A program made the position numbers and the translations under genes. Below, in pieces: positions 1 to 11,300 of a stretch of 64,000 nucleotides of DNA (the stretch's first letter is position 1; each line of letters begins with the position of its first letter). Below the pieces are notes generated by a model. The model was not told the origin of the DNA and ran no database searches. It worked only from the letters and a program-made list of their open reading frames with translations. Source of the DNA: Caprella mutica (lineage: Eukaryota; Arthropoda; Malacostraca; Amphipoda; Caprellidae); NCBI GenBank assembly GCA_947561585.1, contig CANNZV010002313.1, positions 40,180 to 104,179 on the forward strand. The letters run 5' to 3'.

Positions 1-1037
1 TTAAAGAAAGTCATTACTTTTGAGACAGTACCTCTTGAATCGCCAAGAAGTCGTGCAGATTCTGTTACACTAGCGCCTGTCAGTCGACCACCATTTAAAT
101 GGGTCTGCCAACTTTTCTAAAATCTATGTAATAAAAACTGCAATATTAAATAAGCAAATAATGATAAAATATTTTATATGTGCAGATTATTTTTAAATAA
201 CTCACGCTTTGCCTAAATTGTCTTAAATATGTTCGATTTGAAATATGTTCACTCATTCCAAGCGTGCATTAATACCTTCATTCTATTTAATATGAAATCG
301 AATAGTGATAGGTCATTAAACAATCATGAAGTGTGCAGTACAACAAACTAGCGAATACAACGACATACAAAACGGCCATGTATAATGTGTGTTGAGAGTT
401 TAAAAATAATCCTCATTTATTTATACATAAATGAATACAATTTTGAAACTCTCGAAATAGATGGCCATTAATTGGTTTGTTGTATCCTCTAGTTAGTTGT
501 ACTGTACACTTCATTATTGTTTAATAATCTGGCATGGGGGGTTCAGGGCGTGGCATGTCTCCTTGTACACAAATATTAATAATCAATTTCATAATAAATA
601 AAATGAATGTATTAACTCACGCTCGGCTTTAGGGGATTAAAGGGGTTTAAAAACACGCAGCGCATTCTCTAGATTGCGCAAATAGGTGAATTGGGCAGAA
701 CATATATACGGTAAACTGCATATACATTTGAACGCGAGGGTGTATATTTGAAAATAAATGCAATAATATAAATATATAGCGAGTGCAATATTCAGTTTCC
801 CAATAACAACAATAAAATGAATAAAAATACAATTTTTTGATTGCAAATACTTTTCAGAAAGATTCTCTCGATCGTTATTCTGCAATTTCATAATTTATTC
901 ATAAATTGATGTATAAATCTCAGAGATGGTTTGAATAAATATATTGGATCATATTTTACAATTCAAACGATGGCCTGAAACTAATAATAATACTACAAAG
1001 ACTGTATGAAGTGCTCATAAGCTGCCAAATGAACATA
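1..1037. repeat. Dispersed paralogous block, copy 1
   Basis: No gene is seen here. Positions 1-110 match 26675-26756 joined to 27907-27940, and 783-990 match 28530-28740 in the same direction. Positions 620-730 match 28080-28170 as the reverse complement, so an internal part is inverted between the copies. Positions 325-385 and 455-515 form an imperfect inverted repeat, and its right arm also recurs at 31608-31665. Small reading frames on the minus strand at 637-891 are AT-rich and look accidental. The block ends where the Tc1-like element begins. Confidence 0.7.
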
Positions 1038-1244
1038 CAGTTGCGATCAAAACTAAGGGACAAAAATTTAAAAAGCTATAACTTTATAAATATTCGTTAT
1101 ATAACCATGAATTTTCAGTATGTTGTAAACATATTGGTATAGTACTACATACTATAAACACACTTGATTTGAAAGACAAATAAAAAACGTATGCCATTAT
1201 TACATTTATTTGTGAATAAGTAAAGTTCAAAACTAAGGGACACA
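1038..1244 (+). repeat. Left terminal inverted repeat of the Tc1-like element
   Basis: The 207-bp arm pairs with 2423-2629. It holds two direct copies of the CAAAACTAAGGGAC core about 180 bp apart, the likely transposase-binding sites. Confidence 0.92.
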
Positions 1245-1348
1245 TTGTTAAAAATGATTGAAAACAGATTTTGACATCCGGTTTTCTGTTATTCAGAGTA
1301 AGAAATAGATGTGCCAAATCATTTGTAAACACTCTGTCTCCATCAATC

Positions 1349-2371
1349 ATGGCTAACAGGCAAAAAGTTGATGATGCTCTCCGTATGACTATTGTTAAGT
1401 TGCACAAACAGAATTTTAGTATCCGAGAGATTGCAGAAAGAGTTAATCGTTCGAAGAGTGTCATTGGAAGAATTGTGAAAACTTCTGAAGATTCTGGCCG
1501 TATCCTGAGTCCTAACAAGATTGGCCGACCCAGGAAAACGTCTGCTAGGCAAGACAGAGCCATCCAACGCATAGCATTAAGGGAACGTTTCACAACCGCT
1601 GCAGCAATTTCTAGGCAAATGAAAGATACAAACACTACTGATGTGTCCAGATCAACTATCTCGAGACGCCTGCAGGAGATAGGCTTATTTGCAAGAAGGC
1701 CTAGGAAGAAACCATTGATAAGTCGAAAAAATAAAATGGCGAGGTTACAGTTTGGAAACAAACATGTGAATTGGTCTGAAGAACAGTGGTCAAAAGTGTT
1801 TTTCAGCGATGAGAGTAAGTTTAATTTGTTTGGAAATGATGGGAAAAACTATGTTAGGAGGTCTGCAAGTGAAGTATTGAACCCAAAATGTACGAAGAAA
1901 ACGGTCAAGTTTGGAGGTGGAAGTGTGATGGTTTTTGGAATGTTTTCAATTCAAGGTACGTCTCCTCTTGTTCGTTTGAATACTCGAGTCAATGCTTCCA
2001 TCTACAAAAATCTATTGGAAGATCATGTAGTACCCATTATTAACAATTCAGGCATAAATGGGGCAATTTTCATGCAGGATAATGCACCGTGCCACAAAGC
2101 TAAGAGTGTTTTGAGTTTCCTTCAACAGCAAGATTTCGAAATAATGGATTGGCCAGCTCAAAGTCCTGATCTAAATCCCATAGAAAATCTGTGGAAGACA
2201 CTTGGAGAAAAGGTAATGGCTCGAAACCCAGTTAACACCGATGATTTGTGGGACAAACTTCAAGATGAATGGACCAAAATCTCTGTTGATGAGTGTCGTA
2301 AACTTATCCAATCCTGTAGTCGCAGATGTGCTGCAGTGGTCCAAAGCAAAGGATTATTCACAAAATATTAA
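1349..2371 (+). CDS. Tc1-like transposase (DD34E), 340 aa
   Basis: This encodes the cut-and-paste transposase of the surrounding element, which would act in the nucleus on the two 207-bp ends. The ATG at 1349 is chosen because the in-frame stretch upstream has no other ATG. Residues 1-55 form the first helix-turn-helix (FSIREIAERVNRSKSVIGRI), followed by a GRPRK AT-hook-like linker at 59-63 and a second helix-turn-helix at about 70-115. The catalytic acidic residues are D154 (FFSDESKFN), D244 (MQDNAPCHKA) and E279 (PDLNPIENLW); 34 residues separate the last two, the DD34E spacing typical of Tc1. The length of 340 aa is normal for the family. No stop or frameshift interrupts it, so an active enzyme is plausible. 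The long minus-strand frame over the same bases is a shadow. Confidence 0.95.
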   Translation: MANRQKVDDALRMTIVKLHKQNFSIREIAERVNRSKSVIGRIVKTSEDSGRILSPNKIGRPRKTSARQDRAIQRIALRERFTTAAAISRQMKDTNTTDVSRSTISRRLQEIGLFARRPRKKPLISRKNKMARLQFGNKHVNWSEEQWSKVFFSDESKFNLFGNDGKNYVRRSASEVLNPKCTKKTVKFGGGSVMVFGMFSIQGTSPLVRLNTRVNASIYKNLLEDHVVPIINNSGINGAIFMQDNAPCHKAKSVLSFLQQQDFEIMDWPAQSPDLNPIENLWKTLGEKVMARNPVNTDDLWDKLQDEWTKISVDECRKLIQSCSRRCAAVVQSKGLFTKY

Positions 2372-2422
2372 TTATTAAGCTTACTTTCTCGTTCAATGTG
2401 TTAATTTTCAAGTTTTCAAGTT

Positions 2423-2629
2423 TGTGTCCCTTAGTTTTGAACGTTACTTATTCACAAATAAAATTAATAATGGCATAAGTTTTTTATTCGTCTTTCAAAT
2501 CAATTGTGCTTATAGTATGTAGTACTATACTAATATGTTTACAACATACTGAAATTTCATGATTTTATAACCAATATTTATGAAGATACAGCTTTTTAAA
2601 TTTTTGTCACTTAGTTTTGATCGCAACTG
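2423..2629 (-). repeat. Right terminal inverted repeat of the Tc1-like element
   Basis: Reverse complement of 1038-1244 with scattered mismatches. The outermost core reads with one change (AAGTGAC in place of AAGGGAC). TA follows at 2630-2631. Confidence 0.92.
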
Positions 2630-3403
2630 TATATACAAATAATAATGTTTACCTGCTTGAATGCTATTTATTTAGATACTATATAGTTTACTTTCCCATT
2701 AAAAATTACGTTTTTCAATAGTATTCCTTTCGGAGTAGCTTTGGTATTTATTGATTAATGACTATTATATTATACCCTGCATTGTTTATAATAATTTTTT
2801 AATAATTTATTTTTCTGCATACACTGATATTATTCTTTAGATAAAATACATATAAAAATTAAAGCATAAAAATTAGAATATCATATCAATATATTCCCGT
2901 GCGCATGTATCATAACTACATTATTCATTTCTTCTATCCATGGCTTAGGGCCTTAGGCGGTGCTACTGCTTTGCTACTGCTTCTTAAAATTAAAAGTATG
3001 CTAGGCGGTGAGAACGCGGCGTTACTGTCGCGTTCTCACCGCTTGCAAAGTATACTGGACTGTGAAACTACGCCAGATACACTTTGCAGTGTTTTTTGCA
3101 GTCTATACAGGGTTTTAAATATCAATTGGCATTACAGATTATTAAAAAAATATTAAGGAAATAGGCTAAGCAAGTGAAAGATTCTTCTAAATTTACTATT
3201 GGTCATATATCAACCTATAGGTACCTATTTGAGTTTTAGTTATTTGTCGCAAGAATTTTGCTGTTATTCTAAAAATAATAAATTTACAAGACTATTCAGT
3301 TATAGGTATATCATATATATTGACTGAAAAAAATCAGAAGTATGCACGCAGCTCTATAAGATTAACGATTATTTTAATTATTCTACAAGCTCATGTCTAG
3401 AGC
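2630..3403. other. AT-rich intergenic DNA with one perfect hairpin
   Basis: No gene is supported. A perfect 14-bp stem GCGGTGAGAACGCG (3005-3018) pairs with 3029-3042 around a 10-base loop, and the similar words AAAGTATGCTAG and GCAAAGTATACT flank it. It sits in an island (2940-3110) richer in G+C than its surroundings. The short frame at 2899-3156 runs through this hairpin and is probably chance. Confidence 0.5.
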
Positions 3404-3616
3404 AATATAAAAAGCTAACTTTTAGCTTTTATAAAAAAATAACTTCTATAAAAAGCTAACTTTTAGCTCTTATAAAAAAATAACTTTAATAAAAAGCTAA
3501 CTTTTATAAAAAGCTAACTTTTAGCTTTTATAAAAAGCTAACTTTAAGCTTTTATAAAACGCTAACTTTTAGCTTTTATAAAAGCTAACTTTTTATAAAA
3601 AGCTAACTTTTAGAGC
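3404..3616. repeat. Tandem palindromic repeat (AAAGCTAACTTTTAGCTTTTAT)-like
   Basis: About eight to nine irregular copies of a 22-30-bp unit built around AAGCTAACTTTTAGCTT. The unit is itself nearly self-complementary, so each copy can form a small hairpin. Confidence 0.85.
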
Positions 3617-3875
3617 AGCGGAATATTTGGTTTTTGGCGTGAACTGTGATCAACAAACAAACCGAACATGTTCAAATTATACAAAAATGAATTAGGTCTA
3701 TATGAGATTATATAGTGAATATTTACCTGAATATTTACCTGAATATTCACATCACAAAAATATAATTTTCGCATTTGGAAATATCTTGAAATATGCCTAA
3801 TAATAACATCAGAAATAATGCAATAGCGAGATGTAGTAAGAATGATTAATACCACGTTAGTCGCTAGATATTTAA

Positions 3876-3998
3876 AACTGGATCCGGAAAATTGATCGAA
3901 AGCAATTGACCGAAAACAATTTATCGAAAGCAATTGAACGAATGGAAAATTGATAAAATGGAAAATTGGTCGAATGGAAAATTGATCTAACCTATATA
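3876..3998. repeat. 15-16-bp tandem array, possible single foldback arm
   Basis: Seven to eight units of the type CGAATGGAAAATTGAT follow the start TGGATCC-GGAAAATTG. This is the cap-plus-GGA-repeat layout of the foldback arms elsewhere in the window. I could not find an inverted partner, so it may be a solo arm. Confidence 0.6.
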
Positions 3999-4043
3999 AA
4001 AAAAAAACATGAATTAATGGTACGTGGAATATATAGAAACTAG

Positions 4044-4685
4044 GGTGACAGGACAATAACCTCCCGTGCAAAAATCCCCCGCGGTCAAAAACTCCCCGTG
4101 CAATATACCCCCCGGACAAAAAACCCCGTACAATAAACCCCCTGGACAAATACCCCCCGGACAAGAACCCCCTATGCAAAAAACCCCCGGTGCAAAAAAA
4201 CCCCGGTCGATATAAATAGCATAATTCATTTTAATTAATTTTCATTAATTTTATATTAATAAAATTACTATATGTTATAAATATAAAGAGATATAGTGCA
4301 CCTAAGGTTAGGTTAGCGGTCCGATTGGGGGGGGGGGGGGGAGGGGCTTGCCCCACCGGCCAGGTTTGATATTGACAAAATGTATACTGTACTTATTTTT
4401 ACTATAAAATAGGTAATTGGGTATACCTTATTTTGCAAAAAATTTGTCATATTTTCGAAGAAAATGTAATAATTATTGGTTAGCATTGAATAATGTTTAA
4501 TAAATTAATAAAAATGAATTATGCTATTTATATAGACCGGGGTTTTTTTGCTTGGGGGGTTTTTGTCCGGGGGGTATTTGTCCGGGGGGTTTATTACACG
4601 GTTTTTTTTTGTCCAGGGGGTATTTTGCACGGGGGGTTTTTGACCGCGGGTTTTTTTTTGCACGGGGGGTTATTGTCCTGGAATC
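4044..4685. mobile_element. Foldback-type element FB1, 9-bp target duplication
   Basis: A 642-bp element is bounded by the perfect 9-bp direct repeat AGAAACTAG (4035-4043 and 4686-4694). Its arms (about 4044-4240 and 4485-4685) are inverted copies made of 12-14-bp tandem units such as CCCCCCGGACAAAAA and CCCCGTGCAAAAA. The left end reads GGTGACA-GGACAATAACC and the right end, reverse-complemented, GATTCCA-GGACAATAACC. The arms continue inward into a shared non-repeat part (AATAGCATAATTCATTTT). No transposase is encoded, so it is non-autonomous. A run of about 16 Gs lies near 4326. The small frames in the arms are artefacts of the repeats. Confidence 0.88.
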
Positions 4686-4694
4686 AGAAACTAG

Positions 4695-5545
4695 ATAGCA
4701 CATCTATATGATATCGTGATTAATGAAAAGAACAGTATGATTATTATATAAAAAAGATAAGGAAATATATGAAAAAATTATTTAAACTAGTGAACTCTAA
4801 ATGAATTACCATTCTAATATGAATCAATGAATCGGGATTTCAAGTTACTTTTAAAAGAAGAAAGAGGGGAAAAATCAGTCAACTCAGCAGGTAAAGAATT
4901 CCACAGGTTAAAATCTTTCGGTTTATATAAATATTATTATTCAGATGAGGTTATCAGAAGCAATTGGTTCAGAAATTCATCTGTCCCATTTACAATAAAT
5001 CCATGTTATTGCACGATTCCATATTTTTGGACAGGTAAAAACCTATATATAATAATCATTTTTTAATTTCAATTGGTATCCATGATGCCAATTAGATTAG
5101 AAGATTAATAATAATTATATTATATTTTTTTATAAGTTTGAAAATGTAGAACCAACCAAAACTTGGATCATATACTTTACTACCTAAAATATTTCACGGA
5201 ACATAATATTGCTGTTTGTTAAATGTAACACAATTATATAAGTTAAATTATCTATTAATTATTCATCTATAAATACCATGAGTGAAAGTTAAGCTTTAGT
5301 TGAATTTTGAAACTATTAATAAATTCGATATCCTTTGAGCTTTCATCGCAGAGCATCAACTAATTATGGCAACAAATACTGGAATACGTTTAATAATTTA
5401 TTACTCGAACTTTAAATATATATGTTCTTTCATTATAATTCATAGAAAATTTAATTTTTAATTAACATTATAGTTACTTGTGACTTTCCCCGGTCTTATA
5501 ACCTTTTGGTAATAACTTTTAAGACTGAGTTTTAATTTGATAATA
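4695..5545. other. AT-rich intergenic DNA, no gene seen
   Basis: The frame at 4827-5066 could encode 79 aa but shows no recognisable domain, promoter or paralogue. I see no other structured feature. Confidence 0.4.
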
Positions 5546-6632
5546 TTCACCGTGGGAATTTTCACCCCCGGAATTTTCGTTGTTGGAAAATTGGCCGTTA
5601 GAAAGATTCGCCGTGAGAAATATTTAAAAAACCCAGGTAGCAAGCATTGTTCCTGGGATATTAAGGGAATAACCCTGGGAAGAAGGATATATTCCTGTGG
5701 TATTCCCTTAATATCCCATGAATAAATCCCTGCTGCCTGGGAATATTTAAATAATAATAAAACTAAATATATATTTTTCTATATATGCTAATAACTATAT
5801 ATAAATATAATGAATAATAATATGGGACCAAAAAATATATATTCCTATTTAGTCCTCATATCATGGTAGAATTGCAGCAACGGGGATTTTTATGGATTCT
5901 AAACAAGAAATGAATATTACACAATAATGCATGCACAATAATTCAGAGGTAAACCGTACAATGTAATTCCGAATAAATCAAACCAATCAATAATTAGGGT
6001 GGTGTAACTCAGAATAGTATAGTAATTAGAAAAGCTCTATCTTAAATTCACAATATTAAACACACAGGAACACAAACACTTTTAAGAGGAACTGATGCGA
6101 ACTGACTATAATTAACCAAAACACAGCTAAGATCACTAGTGATCTTTTCTATTTTTATTGAACAATATTTATAAACAAAGAATAAGTTTTGACTATTTAG
6201 TCAACCAATCAAAACACTCCAAATATTATACAGCGACCTCTCGTGACACAAAATTACACGACTAATGATTAAAATATACATTTCATATGTGAACAGTTAA
6301 CATGAATTTTAGGCATCTTAGTTTTATCAGATATACAATATTACAAAATTACCTATAATTGATATTTACAATTATAAATTCTTTACAAAAATTCTAGAAT
6401 TATCTAAAATTTTCAGTCTTATAGTCATTTAACAAATTGTTGTCTTTTTAATTATCAATACTTATAAGTATTTTAATAGTTATACTCTCTATAATTTCTT
6501 CTTCGAGCCGAATATTCCTCACGGTGAATTTTCCTAACGGCGAAATTTCCAACTGCAAAAATTTCAACGACGAAATTTCCAATGGCAAAAATTCCGACGG
6601 CGAATTCTCCCACGGTGAAAATTCCTAGAACC
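5546..6632. mobile_element. Foldback-type element FB2 (left end worn)
   Basis: Inverted arms at 5546-5620 and 6508-6632 are built of about 14-16-bp units of the type GGAATTTTCACCGTGGG and GGAAATTTCGCCGTT. The right end, reverse-complemented, reads GGTTCTA-GGAATTTTCACC, matching the cap-plus-GGA rule of the other foldback elements. The left end is degraded and I could not find the expected 9-bp duplication (GGCTACAGC would be the right copy). The interior is AT-rich without a gene and contains a separate hairpin element at 5632-5741. Confidence 0.7.
5632..5741. mobile_element. 110-bp hairpin MITE
   Basis: The left arm (5632-5671) and right arm (5701-5741) are imperfect inverted repeats starting CCCAGGYAGCA and sharing GGGATATTAAGGGAATA. 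No coding capacity and no clear target duplication. It is nested in FB2. Confidence 0.7.
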
Positions 6633-6730
6633 GGCTACAGCAATTATGATCCAATGCAGAATGTCGCTTAGGTAAATGAAAATATTCATTATTCAAAACG
6701 GTAAGCAGAGCGTTTAAATTATAAACATAA

Positions 6731-7412
6731 TAAAAATTAGATTTCATAAAATGAAATTAGATTTCATAAAATGAAATTAGATTTCATAAAATGAAATTAG
6801 ATTTCATAAAATTAAATTAGATTTCATAAAATTAAATTAGATTTCATAAAATTAAATTAGATTTCATAAAAGTAAATTAGATTTCATAAAAGTAAATTAG
6901 ATTTCATAAAATTAAATTAGATTTCATAAAATTAAATTAGATTTCATAAAATTAAATTAGATTTCATAAAATTAAATTAGATTTCATAAAATTAAATTAG
7001 ATTTCATAAAATTAAATTAGATTTCATAAAATTAAATTAGATTTCATAAAATTAAATTAGATTTCATAAAATTAAATTAGATTTCATAAAATTAAATTAG
7101 ATTTCATAAAATTAAATTAGATTTCATAAAATTAAATTAGATTTCATATAATAAAATTAGATTTCATAAAATAAAATTAGATTTCATGAAATTAAATTAG
7201 ATTTCATAAAATTAAATTAGATTTATAAAGTAAAATTAAATTTTATAAAGTAAAATTATATTTCATAAAAGAAAATTTGATTTCATAAAATTAAATTAAA
7301 TTCCATAAAATTAAATTAGATTTCATAAAATTAGATTAGATTTCATAAAATTAAATTAAATTTCAAAAAATTAAATTAAATTTCATAAAATTAAAATTAA
7401 ATTTCATAGAAA
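6731..7412. repeat. 20-bp minisatellite, about 34 copies
   Basis: The unit is ATTAGATTTCATAAAATTAA. The middle copies are nearly identical and those at the 3' end (after 7220) decay, which suggests growth from the middle or 5' side. Confidence 0.95.
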
Positions 7413-7420
7413 TTAAAATC

Positions 7421-7500
7421 TAGATGTAAATAAAGTGCACATTGAAGGACTCAAACAACCACCAAAAATTGTAATTAAAGTACACAGTGAAGAGTTAAAT
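7421..7500 (-). repeat. Two units of a 45-bp repeat, inverted
   Basis: Reverse-complemented, this reads as two copies of the 45-bp unit that is tandem at 15790-16030 (shared words CACTGTGCACTTTATTTACA and GGTGGTTGTTT). The two sets flank the Ig-lectin gene in opposite directions. Confidence 0.75.
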
Positions 7501-7688
7501 TCCTTTGAAATTCAAAATTTAATTTCTTGAAATCTCAAATTTGAATTTCTTCGAAATCCAATATAACTCGTGTGCATTACGAAGACTGATTTAAAGTATT
7601 CATACTCAATGGGATTCCCATATTATCAAGAGGGTTTTAAAATCTCAAAGTTGAAGGTAATTTTGAAGGTAGAAATTACTAGTCAAAT

Positions 7689-7816
7689 TGACTCAAAATT
7701 GTAGTTTCAGTTTGTCCCAAAACCGTCTCAAAAACGTGAGTCAATTTGACTCATCCTAACATTATACTCAAAAATAAGAGTCACATTGACTCCTAATTCG
7801 TAGTCAGACTGACTCA
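7689..7816. promoter_or_regulatory. Cluster of four AP-1-type TGASTCA sites
   Basis: The 7-bp AP-1 consensus TGA(C/G)TCA occurs at 7689-7695, 7737-7743, 7747-7753 and 7810-7816, with further half sites (GAGTCA, TGACTC) between. Two sites face each other in TGAGTCAATTTGACTCA. The cluster lies 440-570 bp upstream of the predicted start of the Ig-lectin gene. bZIP control is an inference; the cluster may instead be a small palindromic repeat. Confidence 0.45.
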
Positions 7817-8255
7817 GAGTCAACCAAGAAAAAAGACTTCAATATTGGAGTTTTGCAGCCTTGACTCGCATTTTTTCTCAGTGATGCTTCCGAATAGAAA
7901 AATGTCTCCTAATCGTCAGAAACTACATATAGTACGAAAAATATCATAAATTCTATCATTCTAATTGCAATGTATGTCAAATAAGCAAATAACGAGTAGC
8001 TCGAGTTGTCTAATTATAACTTCAACATTGATATTTCAATAACCCTCTTGATTGCAGAGTATCATTTTATACAAAGGCTCCATTGAGTAATTATCAATGA
8101 GTTCTTTCATGTGATGTTCATCTAATTTGGCACTTTTTTGTAATTAGATCTGTTGCCGAGTGGCTTAGCATGTATAGATTCTTAGAACTCAGTAAAACAA
8201 TATATTATCCATTAGTACACTATACTCATCAGGTAGATAGGTACTAGGTACCCCC

Positions 8256-8302
8256 TATATAAGACACTGAGCAGAGTACCAGTGTGTTCATTTCAGTTCA
8301 GT
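8256..8302 (+). promoter_or_regulatory. TATA box and initiator of the Ig-lectin gene
   Basis: TATATAAG at 8256-8263 is followed by TTCATTTCAGTTCAGT (8287-8302), which holds candidate initiators TCATT (8288) and TCAGT (8293 and 8298). The spacing of roughly 30-40 bp suits a focused start. The first ATG downstream opens a signal peptide at 8366. Confidence 0.65.
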
Positions 8303-8365
8303 GCTGTCAGCTATACTCTTATAACTGATAAATCTTCCCTACATCATATAACCTATAATATTTAA

Positions 8366-11300
8366 ATGAAGCAAAACACGTACATATTTTTGGTTCTTGC
8401 TTTCAGTAGCTTCTTTTTCAGTCAAGCCAAAAGTGAGAGAATTTATATCAATTTATATCTTAATTATAATTAATTGTTTCGAAAATATTAGCAATTTAGA
8501 CTATCTTTAGGATATTGTTTATTTTATAGTTTAGTATCTGAAAACCTTGTAATAATACTGAAATAAAATTAATTATAGTTGAAATTAATTTGAATCCTGA
8601 ACGCATATATGTTACCATTATACCTCTTGGATGGATGAAACAACTTGCAGATTCATAAAGGAAATCTATGTTGGAAATAATTTTACTTTTTTTTTTCAAC
8701 AGCTGATGGATCGAATATCCCACAGTTATTCACTACACACAACAGCTCAGTCTATATCCCTTGTAATGTTGACACCGGAAATGATCATGTGAGTATTCAG
8801 CCCATCTTTATGATGTAAAGTGTTGTAGTTAACAATGATTAAATAAATATTCAAAATTAATGGAATATGTGTATTTAAATAAAAAATTAATTAATCAATA
8901 CTCTTACCAAAAAAATAGAAATGACATTAATTATTTTCTACATTTAACTAAATTGACGAAGGGGAAAGTCAAGGTACTCGGACACTCACAGTATTCGGAA
9001 TATGCCGAGGACTGCCGCATTATTGAGTTATTATTGTGATTACTATATCTTTTCTCACCTAGGAATATATGACTCCGATTTTCTGGACTCGGGTAGGATA
9101 TGACGGCTCTGTGCAGAAAATTTTGGCTCCAAGTGAATCATTGTTTGTGCCACCAAGTAATGTTGAGTCTCACCCAGTCAGATTAAACCGTTTCTGCTCT
9201 CTTCTGATTAGAAATATAGTGCAGGCTTTGTCAGGTATCTACACATGTCACACTGATAAAGGAAACGCTAGTACTTTGGTCCATGTTTTGGATGGTGGTG
9301 AGTGTCTTTGGATTTGTATTAAATATTTGAAGGGGCTAAGACATTTCGTCCATCGACATTTTCATCTACGGACATTTCGTCTTAACTCTAACGAACATCT
9401 CGTCCATAAACATTTCATTCATTGAAATGCTTTACTTTCTATTATAAAGTGTATATACTTTATATTATTACATTAAAAGCCATGTGAAACTATGAAGTAA
9501 TATTATAGTGATTTAAGCCTAATCATTTCATAGGAACAGTTAAAAATAGTTTACCCATCGAATTTTTTTAAAGACAATATTTTTATATTAAAAACAAGAA
9601 GTATAAAATCTTTACGGAAGATGAAATTCATTCAGGAACTACGAGTGAAGGGTGTAGTTCCCTGAAGGGGTGGACTCGAAACTCAAAAACCTCTCCTTCA
9701 CGGCTGAGAGGATGCTGAAGGCATTCCCTCTCTGGATCGCAAGAGCCATTCTCTGTTGGAACCAGGCATACTCCCTTGGATCGTTCGCTGTTTCAACAAG
9801 GCGTCTTCCTATGAACTTCATGATTGAGGAAGTCGTACTACCGTATGCTCCTTTGGTCTCTATAGTAATTGGCTCAAATATGTATGCATCTCCAATGGTG
9901 GAGTATTTCTGACGTTTACGGTTCTCTGCAGCCCCGGCAGCTGATACAGCCTAAACCTTGAAATCATTGAGGTGTGTCTAAGCAAATTTGTCGACACACG
10001 TGCAATCCCAAATCTGACCCTTTATATTCGTTTAAGGAAACACAGTAATACCATCTTGGCGTTTACCATCACTCTGTGAAGCCCATGAGGCTCAGGAACT
10101 GAAGATAGTCCAGCTCTCTGCAAAGCCCGTTTTATACCATCATTCATTGTCGCATGTCTTGGGTGACACCCAGAACTGTGCCTACAAGACAGTCAATGCA
10201 GTCCTCTGACATCCATCCCATTGTAAACCCCGCCTTCATGTCTCAACTGCATCCGTAAGATCTCCGGTATCGACTACATTAATATTAGAAAGAATAGTTT
10301 CAACCAAAACACTCACAGAATACATTGAAGACACAAAAGCAGGTAAGGCAATATCTTCAGCTCTCCTACATTCTAGTCCACCAAGGCCAACCGGAAGAGT
10401 TGCCTGAATCCAAGAATCAGCTGACATCTCTACATTGGTCACACTGGTAACGGCAGATCTAAGTGATTCATCAAAACAGCTAAGTTCGACTACGTGCTTG
10501 TAAGTTGGAGAAGCCCGCAGAACATATTTTAGCTTCTGTAACAAAAAGAAGGCTTGATTGTTATCCACCACCCGCAACGGGAGACCATGAGGTCCAGATC
10601 TTCTTTCTTCCTTAAAATCTCCACTGGAATACCAAAGTCACTGAAAGGTGCACCCAACAAGGAGCAATTGTCCAATGAACCACTCTGACATTTGGAAGCA
10701 CAGCACAGAGCAAGTACGATGGCACTCAACCCATTTATCAAGGTTTTTACGTGCTCCAAAACTCTCTCCGGTGAATCTCCCAAGGCTGCGTCGTTCAGAT
10801 ACCATACATTGAACTCTGACTCAACCCTACGAGCCACCTCGTCAACTCCAAGAGCAAACATAGCCGGTCCAAAAGAGTCACCCTGCTGGATACCTGTCTC
10901 CGACCTCAGCACCTCTTCACCAAAAAAATAACAAAGCTGAAGGCGAATAATAAGCTTGTCAAAAGAGTCTACATAGCTCCGGCACACGGTTACGAATAGC
11001 AGTAAGGAAAGTATCTCTCCTCAGACAATTGAAAGCGTTTTTCATATCCATCTTGAGAAACACCCTCCTATGGCTACAGTCATTCATGTACTGTTTTGCA
11101 GAATGTGTGGCAGCTTCACAGCCACCCTTCGTAGAGAACCCAAGGTGAACCGGTCTTAATTCGCTACCAAGAGACTGTGAAAAGGGGCGCGCCCCAACCA
11201 TTGCAGCCAACCTACACAAGGTATTACCAACTGCTATGGGTCTGATGCTACCATCCTTTTTGGTTAAAGCGCCCAATGTGGCTCCATAAAAAGTTGACAA

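Larger units (their letters stand above)
1038..2629 (+). mobile_element. Tc1-like DNA transposon, full length with both ends
   Basis: The element has 207-bp terminal inverted repeats (1038-1244 and 2423-2629) starting CAGTTGCGATCAAAACTAAG and is flanked by TA on both sides, as expected for Tc1/mariner. Each inverted repeat carries the motif CAAAACTAAGGGAC twice (outer near 1047, inner near 1229, mirrored on the right), which is the IR/DR layout of transposase-binding sites seen in Sleeping Beauty-type elements. The two arms are roughly 90-95% alike by eye. An uninterrupted transposase gene lies between them, and an AATAAA poly(A) signal sits near 2456 in the right arm. The copy therefore looks young and possibly still functional. 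Confidence 0.95.

Noticed and set aside
1084..1761. 225-codon minus-strand frame
   Set aside because: It is a shadow of the transposase gene and left arm on the plus strand.
4014..4711. Glycine-rich frames on both strands
   Set aside because: They are readings of the G-rich and C-rich repeat arms of FB1.
8157..8200. tRNA-like D-arm word GTTGCCGAGTGGCTTAGC
   Set aside because: No anticodon stem, T-arm or acceptor stem pairs around it; it is an isolated resemblance.
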